64,000 nt of DNA from Burhinus oedicnemus (GCA_008921705.1 VFFE01009165.1:424665-488664), one strand, 5' to 3'. Positions 27,201 through 41,424 are shown, counted from the stretch's first letter. Translations and numbers: made by a program. The notes: generated from the letters alone by a model not told the origin.

Positions 27201-27855
27201 GGAGACGAAAAGTAATCTCTGGACCAGTTATGGGTTATAGGCCATGAACTACTGAACAAAGGATGTGTTTGAACTGCTCATTTCAGCTAAGATTTAAGAT
27301 TTCTATCAAACTGTTTCAGCTAACTGTTCGCTGCCTAATATTTGTGGTCGGTGACCAGATGACTGAAGAAGGGAAATCAGAGGTTTGAGAAAGCCCTAAT
27401 GAACATTCCTAGGCGTGAGCCTTTGTACAAGTACTCATGAGACTTCTTGTTTTCTGCAAGCATTTTGGCTAAAAAAATACTCACATGTTTTCTGAAAATA
27501 AATACAAAAGGTCATAAATACCACTGAGGTGAATTCATGGTTCTTAGTGTAAAACATATCTCTGAGTACTTACTTTGCAGTATTCACCCATGTCTGAAGA
27601 GTAACAAGGGAGCTCTTAGAACGCAAATGTTCTTTACCAGCAGGAAAACTAGCAAGAAAATATATCTGTTGCAGAAGGGTTCATGCCTCTAGATCTGAAT
27701 CTGCCACGTATGCAAAAACACAGAAAACCGTTGAAGTAAAATTTCACTGTGCCTGGGAAAGGCTGAAGTAAAACAACATTAAAAGTAAATCACATTTAAA
27801 CTGTGCAGAAAGCACTGTATAAACTGCTAAATGCTACTGAGGGACTGGATATGTT

Positions 27856-27869
27856 ACAGCTGCAGCTGT
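27856..27869. promoter_or_regulatory. Perfect 14-bp palindrome made of two abutting CAGCTG E-boxes
   Basis: ACAGCTGCAGCTGT reads the same on both strands and contains CAGCTG at 27857-27862 and again at 27863-27868. CAGCTG is the E-box favoured by several bHLH factors (myogenic and proneural classes). Direct abutment without a spacer is unusual, and both sites may not be occupied at once. Function is not shown. Confidence 0.45.
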
Positions 27870-30800
27870 TGATTTGTGACACTAGGCCATGCAAATGTTC
27901 TTCTAGGGACAAATACACTATAGAACTGAAATACAACTAATCTTTAAAAAGTATGATATAGTACAGCTATCATTTGTGTAAGGTAGAAGCCTCAGCTCTG
28001 CAAGGAAAATCATTAGAGAGGGATTCTTCACCTAACATTGCTGATGTATGTGATCTTAGAAAATTATCTTCAGAAATGTTATTTTTAATAGAATTGTTGC
28101 TGTTGACAAGTGCCTACATATATTTTAAATGATTCACCAGAGTGCTGCAAGCAGAACAGGCAAATAGGAGCTCTGGGGACCTCCTGGACCTCATAGACTG
28201 AACACTGAACACCCAGTTTTTCTTCAGTCTGCCAGATGCTTTGTACAGACTGCTGAGCTGCTTCTAGAAATTAAATTAATTGGGAATTTTAGAAACCCTT
28301 TAGTTTGCATAATCAACATTTCATAAGAGGCTGTTAATACATTTAGGTATCATAATATAAGAAATTCTGTCTATAGATTAGTCTTTTTTTTTTCTCTTTA
28401 AAAAAAGAAATTAAAATGTAGTAATTATTCAAAAGAATTTACTTGGTTTACAGAGGTGCAGAATGTCTGTAGCTCTTGTACTCTTAATAAATGAAAAGTT
28501 CATAAGATTTTTCATACTTCCTTTTTATGAGAGCAGAGCAAGTTAAAATTTGTAGAAAATATTTGATCTGATGTACAAAATTGGGAATTCCATAGCATTA
28601 TGAGAGAGTAAGGATGTTATGCACGGAAATTATTATTCTTAGAAAAAGTCAGTTGTTGAATTGTTCAGAAGCTGACATAATATGACATTCTTTCAGCTGC
28701 AGTCATATACTGGCCATGAATGACTTTTCTGAATCTCTCCTTAAAATTCTCACTGAGTTGAAAAAAGTGAAAATTAGAAGTATCAGGGTGACATGGAGAA
28801 AATGATTTACACCTTGTATTCAGATAAGAGCAAAATAACCATTTCCCTTTGACGTTCTTACCATTTTTGCTTACTCTACTTATGGCCTGGGGCATTCTTA
28901 TTTGAACACCCTTTTAACACTACTTAGTATGTCCTTCAACACATGCACTATTGATATCAAAAGTTCATTGTTTTAGAAACATTGTATTAAGATTCATAGC
29001 CTTTGAACTTTGTATTGTTATCTGCTAAAACAAAATGACAATCAAATAATTCTCCCCCCCTTTTTTTCTGTCCTTCCACTTTTTTCAACTTCCTTGCTTT
29101 TCATTATTACAGTTACTCTGAAATGACTTTATCACAGTGGAACATAAACAAGAGATTAGGTATCTCATCTGGATTAGCTTCACAGCCTCTCTCCTTTTCA
29201 CCCCCAAAAGCTCAATGACCTGCTAAAATATGGTATCAGCTGAGTTTTCTTTGGCCAGCTTGGTTCACTTGACTTGACACTAGCAAGATCAAGCTACAGC
29301 AGACTGTCAGCATAAGGGATATCCTTTGAAAAACAGAAGTTTTTCTTCTTTAGAGTCAGACTTTTTTCCTAACTCTTTTCTCCTTTGTATTTTGGATTCC
29401 CTTTCCCATCTTCACAAAGGAAAAGAAGTCTTTGTGTATCTACAATTGCCCTCACAGTGTTGATCTATAATACAGAAATTATATATTGAACACTTCCACA
29501 GAAATTACAAATCTATTTCAAAGATAAAAAGCAAGAAACAAAGAGTTTTTTCTGTATTTTAAAATTCATATCTCAAAATTAAGAAAATTATGCTTTTCAG
29601 TTTGCAGCATGTTTAAGTAACTGAAAGATAACTCCTGAAAATTATGCTGGTTTCAAATTCTGATATTGACATTGCCTTTTTCTTAACTTTATTATAGAAA
29701 TGAGTAATTAATTAATTGTGAAATATTACACTGCTAATAAAACTAGATAAAAATGTGTGCATGGAAAAGCTTTTCTCAGTGGAATACAAGACTGCTCTTT
29801 ACTGGGGGAAAGCCAGTAGTTACACAACATGTATCTGTCTTTTCACGTACATTCAGAAAATAATGTTTGTATGGTTAATGATTACATTTGCTGTGATAAC
29901 GACAAGCACAGTAAAGTTCTGTCCCTTCATCGAGGATACTATCTTTCCTCCTTATAAACATGTGTCTAAATAGTCTGTTTGGTCCTGAGGGCATCATGAA
30001 TTCTGAATGGCTTTCCAGTTGATTCATTCGTTCTGCTGGTGCAACGGCATCAATATCAAAGGATTTTAGGGAAGAGCTTAGTTTATGGAAACTGACTGTG
30101 AAGAAGGTTTGCAGACCTCTTCCACAAAGCTTTAGAGGAATTCTATTATGACCTAGTAATTTAATTTTTTTTTCCAATTAATCTGGAAATGGAATTGTGT
30201 TGTTACAGGCCATGGGACTGTATGGCGGTAAGATATGAGACTTGTTGAAATGGAGATAGCGCTACAGTTCAGAAACTCAGGGTTAGAAGAATCAAAAATT
30301 AGAAATGGAGGTTAAATGGCTTTTGCTGTTTTAGTTAATTCACATAGATTTCATGCAGCTGCCTAGATTGGGTGGGAATCCAATGGAATTAGTAAAAATG
30401 GAATATTTTGGTTTGAGCTTTCCTGGATGAACACAGAAAACCTTTTCTGTTTAGTGCTATTTTCATTGTTATTCTGCAAGATACACTAGCTTTTTCTGTA
30501 TGCTTTGCAAGTTTACAGGAGAATGAGTTGGATACAAAAGGAAGACCTATAAATAAACATATAGCCTGACAAGCTCAGCAGAGTGTCAAAGAATATGTTG
30601 ACCTCTTAATAAGTGAGGGGTATGAATTTTATAGCTGTGATGTCTATGAAATCTCTTCAGTGAACTGTGTATGACGCTATCATGTAACAGTTATAAAATA
30701 TTCAAGTTCTAGCCTTTGAAAATGTTATAGTTTACTAAAAATTAGCTTAAAAACAGCAGTTATTTTAGATTAGTAGGTAGCAAGATAGCTGGAAACAGAA

Positions 30801-31092
30801 TTGCTATAAAAGAAATTTTAATCATATAAACATAATACAAAGAGCTGTAATATATAAATACAGGAAAATATGTCCATACTAGCTGAATTCATATGTCATA
30901 TGTCTATGCAATTCCAAAGGCAATGTTATATGATTCCATTTTTTACTTATAGGAGACTTTTTTTTTGTTTGTTTATAATGACATTTCCAGCAGATATTAT
31001 CAGCCCTTAAGTATGAGGCTTGGGGATCGTGGGTACAAACATTATATATTACGGCATATAAAATTTCAGTGAGTTGCAATCAGTGAACAAGC

Positions 31093-31119
31093 TTCTGAAT
31101 TCTTTCTGAATTCTTTCTG
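31093..31119. repeat. 11-bp period mini-repeat
   Basis: TCTG recurs at 31094, 31105 and 31116 within an 11-bp unit of the form TCTGAATTCTT: two full units and a partial third. This is a local slippage-type duplication. Confidence 0.75.
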
Positions 31120-31199
31120 CAACACTGTTGTAATAGGGTCACTTCATGACAAGTCTATATGCAGGTCAGGAAGAAAAAAACTGGGCAAAAGCTAATAGT

Positions 31200-31760
31200 T
31201 GAGCCTGCCAACAAACTAATTAACGAAGGCTCCTGCCTCAAGCCACAGCATCAACAGGCAGGCATCAGTGGTTGTCTTGCAAATGTCTTGGGCTCAGCCC
31301 GTTGTTCTAGCTCCTGATCCTTCATCCCTAGCCCCACTCTTAGGGTGCATTATTTCTATCCAGCTCCTGCTGTGGACCACCTAGGGTGGCTTTGCTTCAG
31401 GCCCACATACACTTTCTCAGTGACTCCTGCTGCTGTGCCGATTTCGCTCCTTGCCTGCCTTGGGGTTGTGCTCCGGACTTGCTCTCCTGGGGCACATAGA
31501 CTTCCTCCCTCAATCTCTTGACAGTACCCTTGTTTTGCCTTCTCACTCCAGTTTTTCACCTTAGTTTTCTGTGAGCAGAGTACCTAAGTCTTGAGTTACC
31601 TGGAATCCAGTCCATGGTTAGCTGCTAGGTCTACTTGCCTATGGGCTGCTGTAAAAAGCCCTGTCCTCTCAGTAAATGCCAAAACCAGTCTTGAACTCAC
31701 TCCTCAGTGGCTCCCTCTCACAATACAAGAAGCTTTTATGCAGGAAATTAATGCATGATG
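31200..31760. repeat. Possible old unclassified repeat, C+T-rich
   Basis: The composition changes here to a C+T-rich texture with many CTCCTG, GGCC and CTTGCC words, unlike the AT-rich surroundings. A similar texture occurs at 46370-46970. Both resemble decayed interspersed repeats, such as the 5' portion of an old CR1, more than exons. Frames are short (67 codons on the minus strand, 31356-31559). I could not match it to a consensus, so the call is tentative. Confidence 0.25.
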
Positions 31761-32586
31761 GGAGTCACACGGACCAACTTTGCATTTATTTTTCTTAAAT
31801 AAAACAACAACAAAAAAATTGTTCTGTTCTTTTTTTTTATCAAAGTTGGTGCACAGCCTGACCACAGAAAGGAGCTGGAACCAGACGTTCCACTTTACTC
31901 AGCATAAAGGGTCCCAATGTTGCCCAGGCAGATGGAATATGTGCTTCTCTGCACAATATGTGTCTTTGTCAGCAGGAATTTCCATCATTTTAAAAGCAAT
32001 TTAAAATGCATTTTCATATTAAATTTGTTGCCAAAACTTGTATTAGAGATGTTTGTTTTCCTTCATGCAGACTCCAGACACATCTTTCTCTTTTTGAGAT
32101 AACTAATACTGGGTGTGAACTGCTAATGTATAATGATGAGTTGCATTTTGCTAGTCATATCATTATAGCTAATCCAATAAATACTGAAGTGGCTTGATTT
32201 GATTACAGTATGCTGCATACACAGAAAACAACGCTTTAAGGGAATAATATATTTTGAAGGGATTCTGTCTATTCAGTGTATCCTCTGAAGAGGCAGCCTA
32301 CTGAACCGACAGCTGTTAACATGACATACCTCTCACTTTTAATTTATTTTTAACCTCTGAAAACTTACTGCAAAGTGCAGAGAAGCGCGCTTACTTGTGT
32401 ACAACTTTCACAGGTATGCAGACTGACTGGTAATAGGGATAGAAAATTTCCCTCTCATAGGTTACTGCTTCTTAATCTGATCTTGGAAAAGAAGCTACTG
32501 CTTTAAGGCTGTTTTTCTAGCTACCTTTCTTCAAGAAGAGAGGAAACCCTGCTATGAGTCACCAGCTATGGCGTGATAGTCACATA

Positions 32587-32617
32587 TACCTTTCAGCTGG
32601 ACAAGAGCTGAAAGGTA
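32587..32617. other. Perfect 12-bp stem hairpin, 7-base loop
   Basis: TACCTTTCAGCT (32587-32598) and AGCTGAAAGGTA (32606-32617) are exact reverse complements around the loop GGACAAG. A perfect 12-bp stem with a loop under 10 bases is expected only about 0.03 times by chance in 64 kb, so this is the cleanest hairpin I noticed. It is too short for a microRNA precursor. It is not followed by a T run, so it is not a simple RNA polymerase III terminator. Confidence 0.9.
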
Positions 32618-35600
32618 ATACATTAGTTTTTAACACGTTCAGCTTGGAAACTTCACTAGTAGGCCAAAAGAGAGTCACACATTCATTCCTGTTGCCCATA
32701 CTACAGAATGAAGCCCTGGCATATGATGGCCAGCAGTTGCATCCTAGACTAACCCAAATAAAGTCGTATTTTTGAGTCTTTATGAAGAGAGATATAGTGT
32801 AGTTTGGATATGGGGAGAAAATTTTCGCTAAATTGCTCCTGGTGAGTAAAAGCTAAAGTTTACACCATAGATAATCACAAAAAATATAGGTAAATTTCAC
32901 TTACTTTTTGATAAACTCTTAGATTTGGCCTAAGATCTGAGCGTTTCAAGAAATTTTTGATTACAGATAATGCAGACAGGTGGTGATCAGATACCCAACA
33001 TGTTTTCAAATGTGACAATACAGCCCATAAGCTGTGTATGTTTTTAAATGGCAGCATCTATGGAAAAGTGATCGTCTTTTACAGAAATAAAAAGAATAAA
33101 ATCTTCTTCACTTCTGGGGAGAAATGTGATAAGTGAGAAAAATTGACAGAGGCGTACACTTTGTTAGCGGACTGATCTAATAGGAGTTCTCTAATACCTG
33201 GAGCTGGTGCTACTCATGAGAATAACTTTGCAAAATATGATCTCTGTTGCGGACACATGATATTCTGTTCTCTATTAAAACTTGAATGGAGATGAGATTT
33301 CACCCTCACTTGATAGGAGAAGATTCAAGGATGAGAAAAAAAAAAGACTACACCTTAAAACTCTCAGACATTCTCTGATACTCAGGGAATAAACACACTA
33401 TCACACGTGGAAACAAAATATGGCAGAGAAAAGAAATGTGGAACTGAGTCTTTAAAATAAGCTTCCTCACTAGGCTAAGCTATCTACTGGTGGTATCTAC
33501 AGGTGATAAAATTATATCCTCCTCCCTTTTTCAGCCAAGTCTGTTATGGTTACAGAAAACAATGCTGAAGACACAATTTCTAAAAATATAATTTGATCAC
33601 AAAGGCAGACGGTTTCATTTGTTCCATTCAGCTGCTGCTATCTTGATACATTTTATTTATTCCCTATTAAATGAATGGAACTAAACCAGACATACAAAAG
33701 GAGTAGCTTCCTGGATGACAGTCATCCCAGAGCTCTGATGAAGCTGCTTATTTTCCAAAAATGCCTCATAGATGAGCAGATACTGAGGCTCTTAGAATAA
33801 TAATATGTATCTCATAAAGTCTGATTTTATTGAATTCATGACACTTTGGTAGTGTAAGTTGATAAGGGAAGGAAGCGAATCCCACTTGAAGCAAAAGTAC
33901 TTTTAACAAACACTGGGAAGTCTGGAAATATTGTACTTACTGAACCTGAAACAGTCAAAATTATGGAGGGGTGTTTGGTATATTACTGATTTAATGCAGT
34001 TTCCTCTTAGTTTCAAGTTCTCAAATTGAATATGCAAGTTGTGATATACCTGTAAAATCTGTGGATAAGGAAATGAAATGTTTCTGATATAGAATACCTT
34101 TTCAAATTACTATAAACCTTTTACTCATACAGTCATAAGCACAAGATCACAATTTGTACCGCAGTGTAACATTAAGTTTAATGATATTCTAGATGCTTTT
34201 GCACACAGGGTGCTAGTATCTCCCAATTCTGTGTACTTGTATAATGACTTTTTAAAGCTATAAAATAAAAATAAGCCTTAATTTCATTTATCAGTGTTCT
34301 TTACTATATCCATATGCAAAATGGAAGATGTATTTCTTGTTATAATAGTCTCCATTTCTTACAGCAATGTTGATGCTCCAAAGCCTCTATTGCAGATAGA
34401 GTCGGCCAGTCACTGGGTGCCGGAGATCCTTCTGTCTAATCCATTTTTCCCTTGAGCATAGCGTGGTGTCAGCCACACAACTGTTTAAAAATGGTTGGTT
34501 GATCTGAATGCAATTCCTTTTTCTTCCTTATAATTCTTGAACGTGTTTCTGAGAAAAACCTTTCAGTTATCAGCGAAATCATTTTACTTACACCATACGA
34601 CCAGATCTTATCGTGAAGTAGTTCATTTGCTTATTCTGCCTTTAAGAAGCCGGTGGGGATAACAATGGGTTGTAAAAAGCCAATTTCCTGCTGTCGTCTG
34701 TCTGACTCTGGTCTCTAATGTCAGGCTGTACCACAGCAGGCCCTAGTGCACCCTCATGCTAGGCAAGGCACTGAAGGTCCTTATGTTACCGAGCTGTAAG
34801 AATGTTTATAGTTGTATTTACTCAACAGGTTTTCCAGTGAAATCTTTGCTGCATTTAGAAAAGAAGGAAAGGGTAGGTAGGGTTCATTTACCTACAATGA
34901 GCATGTTGCGGACGGTTTCCTTGGCTGGGTACATTTCTGACGGTAAGGAAAAAGCCAATGAGGACCAACCTGTAGTTGTGAGAGAGCTGAAGAGTCATCC
35001 TGGCCTTCAAAGCTGCACCACTTCCTAATGTGACCTTTTCCTCTGTATTACAGAATCTTTACAATTAGATACAATTTCTTACTGTTCAAGCCAAGTGGGA
35101 AAATGATATTGAGAGGAAGAAGCAAGCATGTCTTAAGGCTCTTCCCTGCTGGAAGAAGGAAAAGACAGAATTAGGATTCGGAATTGTCAAACAAGATCTG
35201 TGTATACGGGGCTAAAAATGAAGAAATCGGTTCAGGATTTTAAAGAACTGCCTGGCTGTTCTCAGACTGAACACGCATGCATGCTTTGAAAGTAGGGATT
35301 TGCTAGTTGTGAAATATTTTCATTTTAGTTCAGTATCACTCCACCTAATAGGTTGACAAGATATACCTCCATGCATTGCCATTTTGAAATTACACAAGGG
35401 GAAATAATCTTGCCAATACGTTTTCCATCTCTAAGCATTAGTGCCCCAGCTGAAAGCACGGCTGGTCTCATTGTGGTCAGCCTTGTGGCCAGCCTTCTTT
35501 CTCTTTCTTCTCCCGTTTCCTTTCTATTGTGGAAGAACACAATAGAAGCTTCACAAAGAGGAAAGTACTTGTAGTATTTAGGGTGGACCAAACATTAATT

Positions 35601-37556
35601 CAAGACCAAAGAGGTCATTCATACAAATAGCAAGATATAAAAATTATGCTCTTTGCTTGCCCTAGATGTACCATATAGCAATAGTCTATGCTAATTCTTT
35701 TTCCCAAATTAAATTATTCATTATAAAGGATCACAGATATTCTAAAAAGTATTTGAAAAAGTAACGATATAGCAGGCTTCTCTTTATGATACAATCTCAT
35801 GTTTTACCTTTCTCTCCCTTTTTTGTCACTCTAATCACAGGTTGCACCCAGACATGAAACAGTAGAAAACATCTGCCCAGAAGCAACAATTGAAGACATG
35901 AGCTGAAAGCCTCATTTTCTCAGCAGCTTTGCTAACTGTTTTTCAAGTGCCTTTGCTCAATCTGATCAAGGTGTTTAGGTAATGTGGAAATGCTCCAGTT
36001 ATCTAGACGTAGATGACTGCAATGGCTGGCTAAAATATTTTGCTAAACCACTTACTATTTTCAAGGTATTTAATTTAAAATTATTTGGGGTATCTCTGTG
36101 CTGCAGTGCAGAAAACACCAGGGACAAAATCATATTAGTCACCTCTAGAATTATTTTGCTGATTCTAAGGCATGCATGAACATTGAACACCTTGATAAAG
36201 GGGTCTTCCACAAACCACTTCTGAGACAAGCTTTGGATCTTGGTACTAAGATGACTTGATCAGACTTTTTTCCTTATGTAAATGTATGTGTTAGCCTCTA
36301 ATGAAGTGCGAAATCTCACTGACTGTATGAGAAAATCATGAGGAATCCATCATATGTAATAAAGACAGGGCTCCTGGCTGCAAGAATATATCAGTACAAC
36401 AGCAATATAGGAGGAAGACGCAGATGTGATTTGGTATGGAGTCAGGGTAGCTGCAGGGGACTCAGATATTTGGGTCATGAGAGGAACAAGAATTTTGCTG
36501 TAGGTAAACAGGACCTTAATCTTTTCCCCGCTAATGATAGAATTGCTTTGATGCACAGGCAATGATTGTATGGTGAAATTATACATTACAGTCCTTACGT
36601 ACTCACGTACACTCCTACAAGTTTTGTTCATTCATTTGTAAACAGCTGAATGGTCCCATTGTAGTTGCCACTATGGGAAAGAACATGTGTGAGTTAATTA
36701 GAACAGGCTTTGTAAGCCTCAGCTCCTATTGCTGTTGCCGCTGTGATCCAAACAGCAAAAATACTGGGTATAGAAGTATTAGTGAGTCAATATTTCAACC
36801 GAATTTAATGAGATGATTTTTTTTTAATACTTTATTTTGTCTTTCTTTTCCCTGTAAAGAAAGTATATGTATTTGTGGTTCCCTACAAGTTCTAACAAGG
36901 ATCCTAGGAAAAACTAAGATTGTGTTAAATAAATATCCATTTAGAAGCACCCCAATGGCTATCAGGTCACTACTACCACAAGTGATTCTCACTCCCTAAT
37001 ACTTCAAAATATTTTCAAAGTTTTTTTTTTTCCTTTTGTTTAAAGATCACCCTAAACTTAATTTTGTTGTCTTTAAAAACCTCGAAAAATTAAAAAGCAA
37101 TTTTAATAGGACCTTGAAACACACAATAATATCCAAAACAGTGTCAATTTTTGAGATTGTTGCATTCAAATAAAAGCTGAAACATTTAGGAACTGAAGCA
37201 TTAACCAGTTTAAGATCACTTAGTTGAACAGGAAAAGGACTACTTCAGGGTAACAGCTGTTTTTGTTCTGGTGTCTCCATATTTTTCATAGTTTGGGGGA
37301 AAGATCTTACTGGTTTTTGCTGTAAGAATTTTGTAGGTGGGCAGCTGACAATTTAATAGAGCAAAAGGAGCTCTTGGACGGGTGCAGTGTCAGAACTGAG
37401 TGGTACTCATCTGTTAATCCACAATGAGCTCATTTTATAGCACAGGCCAAAGCAATGCCAAAGCTATGGTGTAATTTAAGAACAAATGTGGAAAGAAAAT
37501 GTGAAATAGATAGAAAATGAATGCTGAAATAGTCTAAAATAAATGCTGAAAATTAA

Positions 37557-37577
37557 CTGTCTTTTAGTTAAAGACAG
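37557..37577. other. Perfect 8-bp stem hairpin, 5-base loop
   Basis: CTGTCTTT (37557-37564) and AAAGACAG (37570-37577) pair exactly around TAGTT. Small and probably incidental in AT-rich DNA. Confidence 0.7.
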
Positions 37578-37799
37578 AGAATAAAATGTGCCTGAGATTT
37601 GACAAAATGTACAGCTGGAAGAGCACTAAAATGAAAAGAGTTTCTTTAACATCTGAGGTTTAATATATGGCATAGGTTATTCTATGAATTAGTTTGTAAA
37701 AGTCAAAAGTTAAACTTGCAGATTAAATTTAAAAAGCATTTCTTTGGTGGACGTAGATGTACTGAGAGGGGTCGAGCAACCTTTTTCTCAATGTGAATG

Positions 37800-37910
37800 C
37801 ATTATCAGGCAAACCTATATTGCCCCATGCTGTGATAGGAAAGCAGATAAGGTCTTTGCCATCTGTTCTGAAGGTCCTGAGTTTAATTCTCCATGGGAGT
37901 TAGTACATGG
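37800..37910 (+). repeat. Possible tRNA-derived SINE relic (weak)
   Basis: GGTCCTGAGTTTAATTCTCC (about 37873-37892) resembles a decayed RNA polymerase III B box with its T-arm (GGTTCGAATCC type). A CAGAT/ATCTG pair just upstream could be a remnant anticodon stem. Only three of five T-stem pairs hold, so it is not a working tRNA. The fit to any named SINE family was not tested. Confidence 0.25.
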
Positions 37911-38817
37911 TGCTGGTAGGAGGGGAGGAATTCATTTGGGAAACTGTTTATCTTTCCTTGGGAGAAAAAACATTTTTTACATAATATTATTTTAATCAGA
38001 AGAGATTTCAACTCATTTCTCTGCTTTCCTGAGGTTTCCCAGTGAATTGCAAACTGATCATTCTTGTAAGAAATAAATGACTATAGGAGACAATGATATT
38101 TATCGAAAGTGCACTTCTATTTTATTTGGGCTTAAAAGCAATGTATAAATACCCTGTTTATATTAAATTCATGTTCACAAATTTTATATATGTACTACTT
38201 TCTAGAACTTAATGATATCATGATGATTAAGCTCCATTCAGACAAAAATAATAATATTCTGATGTTTGAAAGAGAAAGGGCAAATGGGTGATATACAGCA
38301 ACTGGGATATTCTTTAAAATCCTTTTTTTTTGTTGCTTGTTTTACTTTTTCCCCAAGTAGCAAAAAAATTTTCAACCTGTTGTTCAGAAGAAGCGCTCTT
38401 TACTCCTGGTACTTCCAAATAACAAACAAATGTAGGACACTATACTCATCAAGTCTTTTCTTTCTTTCCCTACCAAAGACATTTTAAACAGATGATCATA
38501 GACGTCAGTCATTTAGGGCTGCCACCTGCTGAGTTCTTCAAGTGGGTCATGTGAGGGTTCAGTTAAAGCTATGCCAAAGACCCTGTTTTGTTATTATATT
38601 TCTACCTTTATCATTGTATGCAGACATATCTTTATGAAATACATGTGTACGATAAAGGTTTTTGCACACAGGTGCAAGGGCTTGGCACTGGCTGGATGTT
38701 TTAAAGGCTTTTTTATAACAACGTTCTTCTTTTTCAGCCAAAGTTAACATAGCCAGAAAGCCTCATTAATATAATGTGAAGCTGAATTTGCAACAACTGG
38801 TTCTCCCTACTCTCCAG

Positions 38818-38887
38818 TCTCTGAGTTTCATGACTTTTGCCTATGGGATTGATTATGGGGGGGAAAGTGGTAATGGTATCTGAGCAG
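38818..38887 (+). other. Possible 70-bp non-coding exon (weak)
   Basis: A pyrimidine-rich tract ending CTCCCTACTCTCCAG (AG at 38816-38817) and a consensus donor GAGCAG|GTAAGT (GT at 38888-38889) bracket 70 bases. All three frames contain a stop, so if it is used it would be UTR or long non-coding RNA. Such pairs arise by chance in long introns. Confidence 0.2.
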
Positions 38888-41424
38888 GTAAGTGATTCTA
38901 TCTTACGTATTGATCTTCTCTGACAAGACACCTTCAGAAGAGAGGCAGGAAAGCAATGTGGATGAGTTCTTGGAGGAATGGGAGATGCGGTTGCAAAGCC
39001 CTCCAAGTCCAGAGTTACACAGCTGTTCCATTCAAGCTGGGAATACGGAGATCAAAGGAGCCCTGCACTGTTAAATGGGCTCTCTGGAGAGAGGGAAGGA
39101 GACAGTGAGGATAGAGGGATGCAAGTAGGAATTATGCTTCTGCTGTTCCTGCTGACAGGGACAGATGTGAGACATGGACATAGATCCCAGGGGGTGCAAT
39201 GTGAAGCAATTGGAGTGTTTCCCCAGCTTCTGGGGAACAGTAAACCACGGGGAATGATAGACAGTGAATAGGTGTTGGGATGTTTTAAAGTTCTCTTTTC
39301 TTGTAGATACTTCTAATTGAGCAATGCTTTGATCCAAGGAGGCTGCCAGGTACCAGTGGCAAAACTCCGACGGGGATCAGGAACTAACTTTAAGCCACTG
39401 CTGCTGGGATAGTTGTCACTGGAAGCAGCGCTCTGCAGGTACAGTTTCACTTTTGGGTGGATGGACTGCACAACTGCACCCCAAGAGAAGTGACAGCTCC
39501 AGTTATGAGGTAAATTGTAGGGGAAATGAAGTTATTTGGCATTGATACCCATTAGCACTATAAAGCTTTTCTTTCAGGAGACAATGAGAAAACATCGCAG
39601 AAGACAGACCTATAACAGGAGATCTAAAATCTCACATTGTATATATATAGGTATTAATCTGGTTTCCTTATACTACGTTTTCAATTAAGAAAATCTATTT
39701 TCTAGGGTTCATGTGTGCAGAGCGGCTGAAAATTTATTACTTTAACAAGGCATTAAAAAGCTCTTGGAATGACTTCTTAAGGTGTGTTTTCAATTAAGTA
39801 ACTTTTAAATATTATTTCTGTTGGTTTTGATTTTAAATAAAGAATAATAGTTTGGTGATTGTAATAGTATTCAGGTTTACAAATTTACACAAAGTTTTTC
39901 TTTACATTAAAAAAAAAAAAAAGTCCAGATCCTTACAGCTAAAAGGCATAAATTGAAATAAAAGACCAATGACTTTGTAGTCCAATAGCAAGATCTGTTC
40001 TTGTAATCAGGAATGACTTTGGATAGAAAGAGCTTCCAGAAGCCAAGAAACTTAAATGTTTTGGTTCCCATTTGGGTTTAAAGTCATGGGATTTATGATT
40101 CTAACTTATTTAAGTGCTTATAAAAATTTTGCTCTTGTGTATTAAAAAATGTGATCAAGGGCCAAATACACTCAAAGTTTAGATGTGTCCCTAAGTCTCT
40201 TTGATTTCAAGGCAAATCGAGGGACTAGAGGCTTTTGAAAATTCATTTAAACACCTAGGTCAGCTCAAAAGCTGAAGCCCAAGTTTCAAAGTTGTGACAG
40301 AGTTGTATATAAAGAATTAATGCAAACATTATGGACCTGGACCTTTGGATACTTTCACATCTATAACGCTAACTACTTGTCAATGCTGAATATAGTTTCT
40401 TTTGAGATGACACAGATATTAGTGCTACTGGGACTTTTTTTTTTTTCTAAAAACATGCCTTTTACTTTATTTTAGGATAACAAATTGAGTTGTTTAAGTT
40501 AGCAGGATAAGTAACATGATGGACTTACTTAAATATCCATTTTCAAGAATTAGCTTTTCAGCCTGTATTATTTCTGTTACGTGCTCTGCCAGTATGGAAC
40601 TTTACGAATTAAATAAATAGTAATAATTTAATTTTAAATATATTTCAATATAGTATTACTGTAACATGAGATTGAAAAGCTATGATCTAATTTGTATAAC
40701 TCAAGAAAAAGCCCAATGACTTAAACTAGATTGCCAAGCACCTCTACTTACATTGCTTTAATTTGTAGAGTTAAGGAAGGCAAAGGATAAGGTAGCAGAG
40801 GGAAGCTGTGGTGGTGTGGGTAGTGTACCTGTCTGTGCACATGTTTGCAGCTACACTCGTAGATGGATTTATTTATACTTTCTTTCATGGCTGATGAGTG
40901 TGGAAGCAGGACATACTGTAACTAAACAATACTACAGCGGCCTGAAGATGAGATGGGCAGACTGACCGCACAGTTTCAATGTGGAAGGACTTGAAAATTT
41001 TCATATTAAAATTTTCTTATAAATTACTTTAAATAAGAAAGCAGGCAGTGATGGTAAGAATCTTTGGTGATCAGTTTTGGGGCTGGGTTTTCTGAAATAG
41101 TCATTGTCAGTTATTATTCATAAATCCAAACAAACTCATAAATGGGATCCAATATGGCAAATAATGAACATTTTGGAAACATCCACCATACTTGGGGTGC
41201 GTGAAGAGGGTCTGCATTCCCCTCTCAGCCTGGTAAGAAGAAAGTTTTCCCATCTTCCAGGCAAGTGCCTTAAGCCTGGGGCTGTCCGGCATTTCAAAAT
41301 GGAGATCTCCTGGGAAGAGACTCATCAGGCCGATGGAAGGAATGATTCTATAGCTGTGTTATAGTATGAATAATACCTTATAAAAATGAAATATCTTATC
41401 TGTTTCAGTTCTGTGTCTCTGGAC

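Noticed and set aside
35325..35591. Open frames of 88 and 73 codons on opposite strands over the same bases
   Set aside because: Mutual antisense frames without splice signals, domains or codon bias; neither is convincing.
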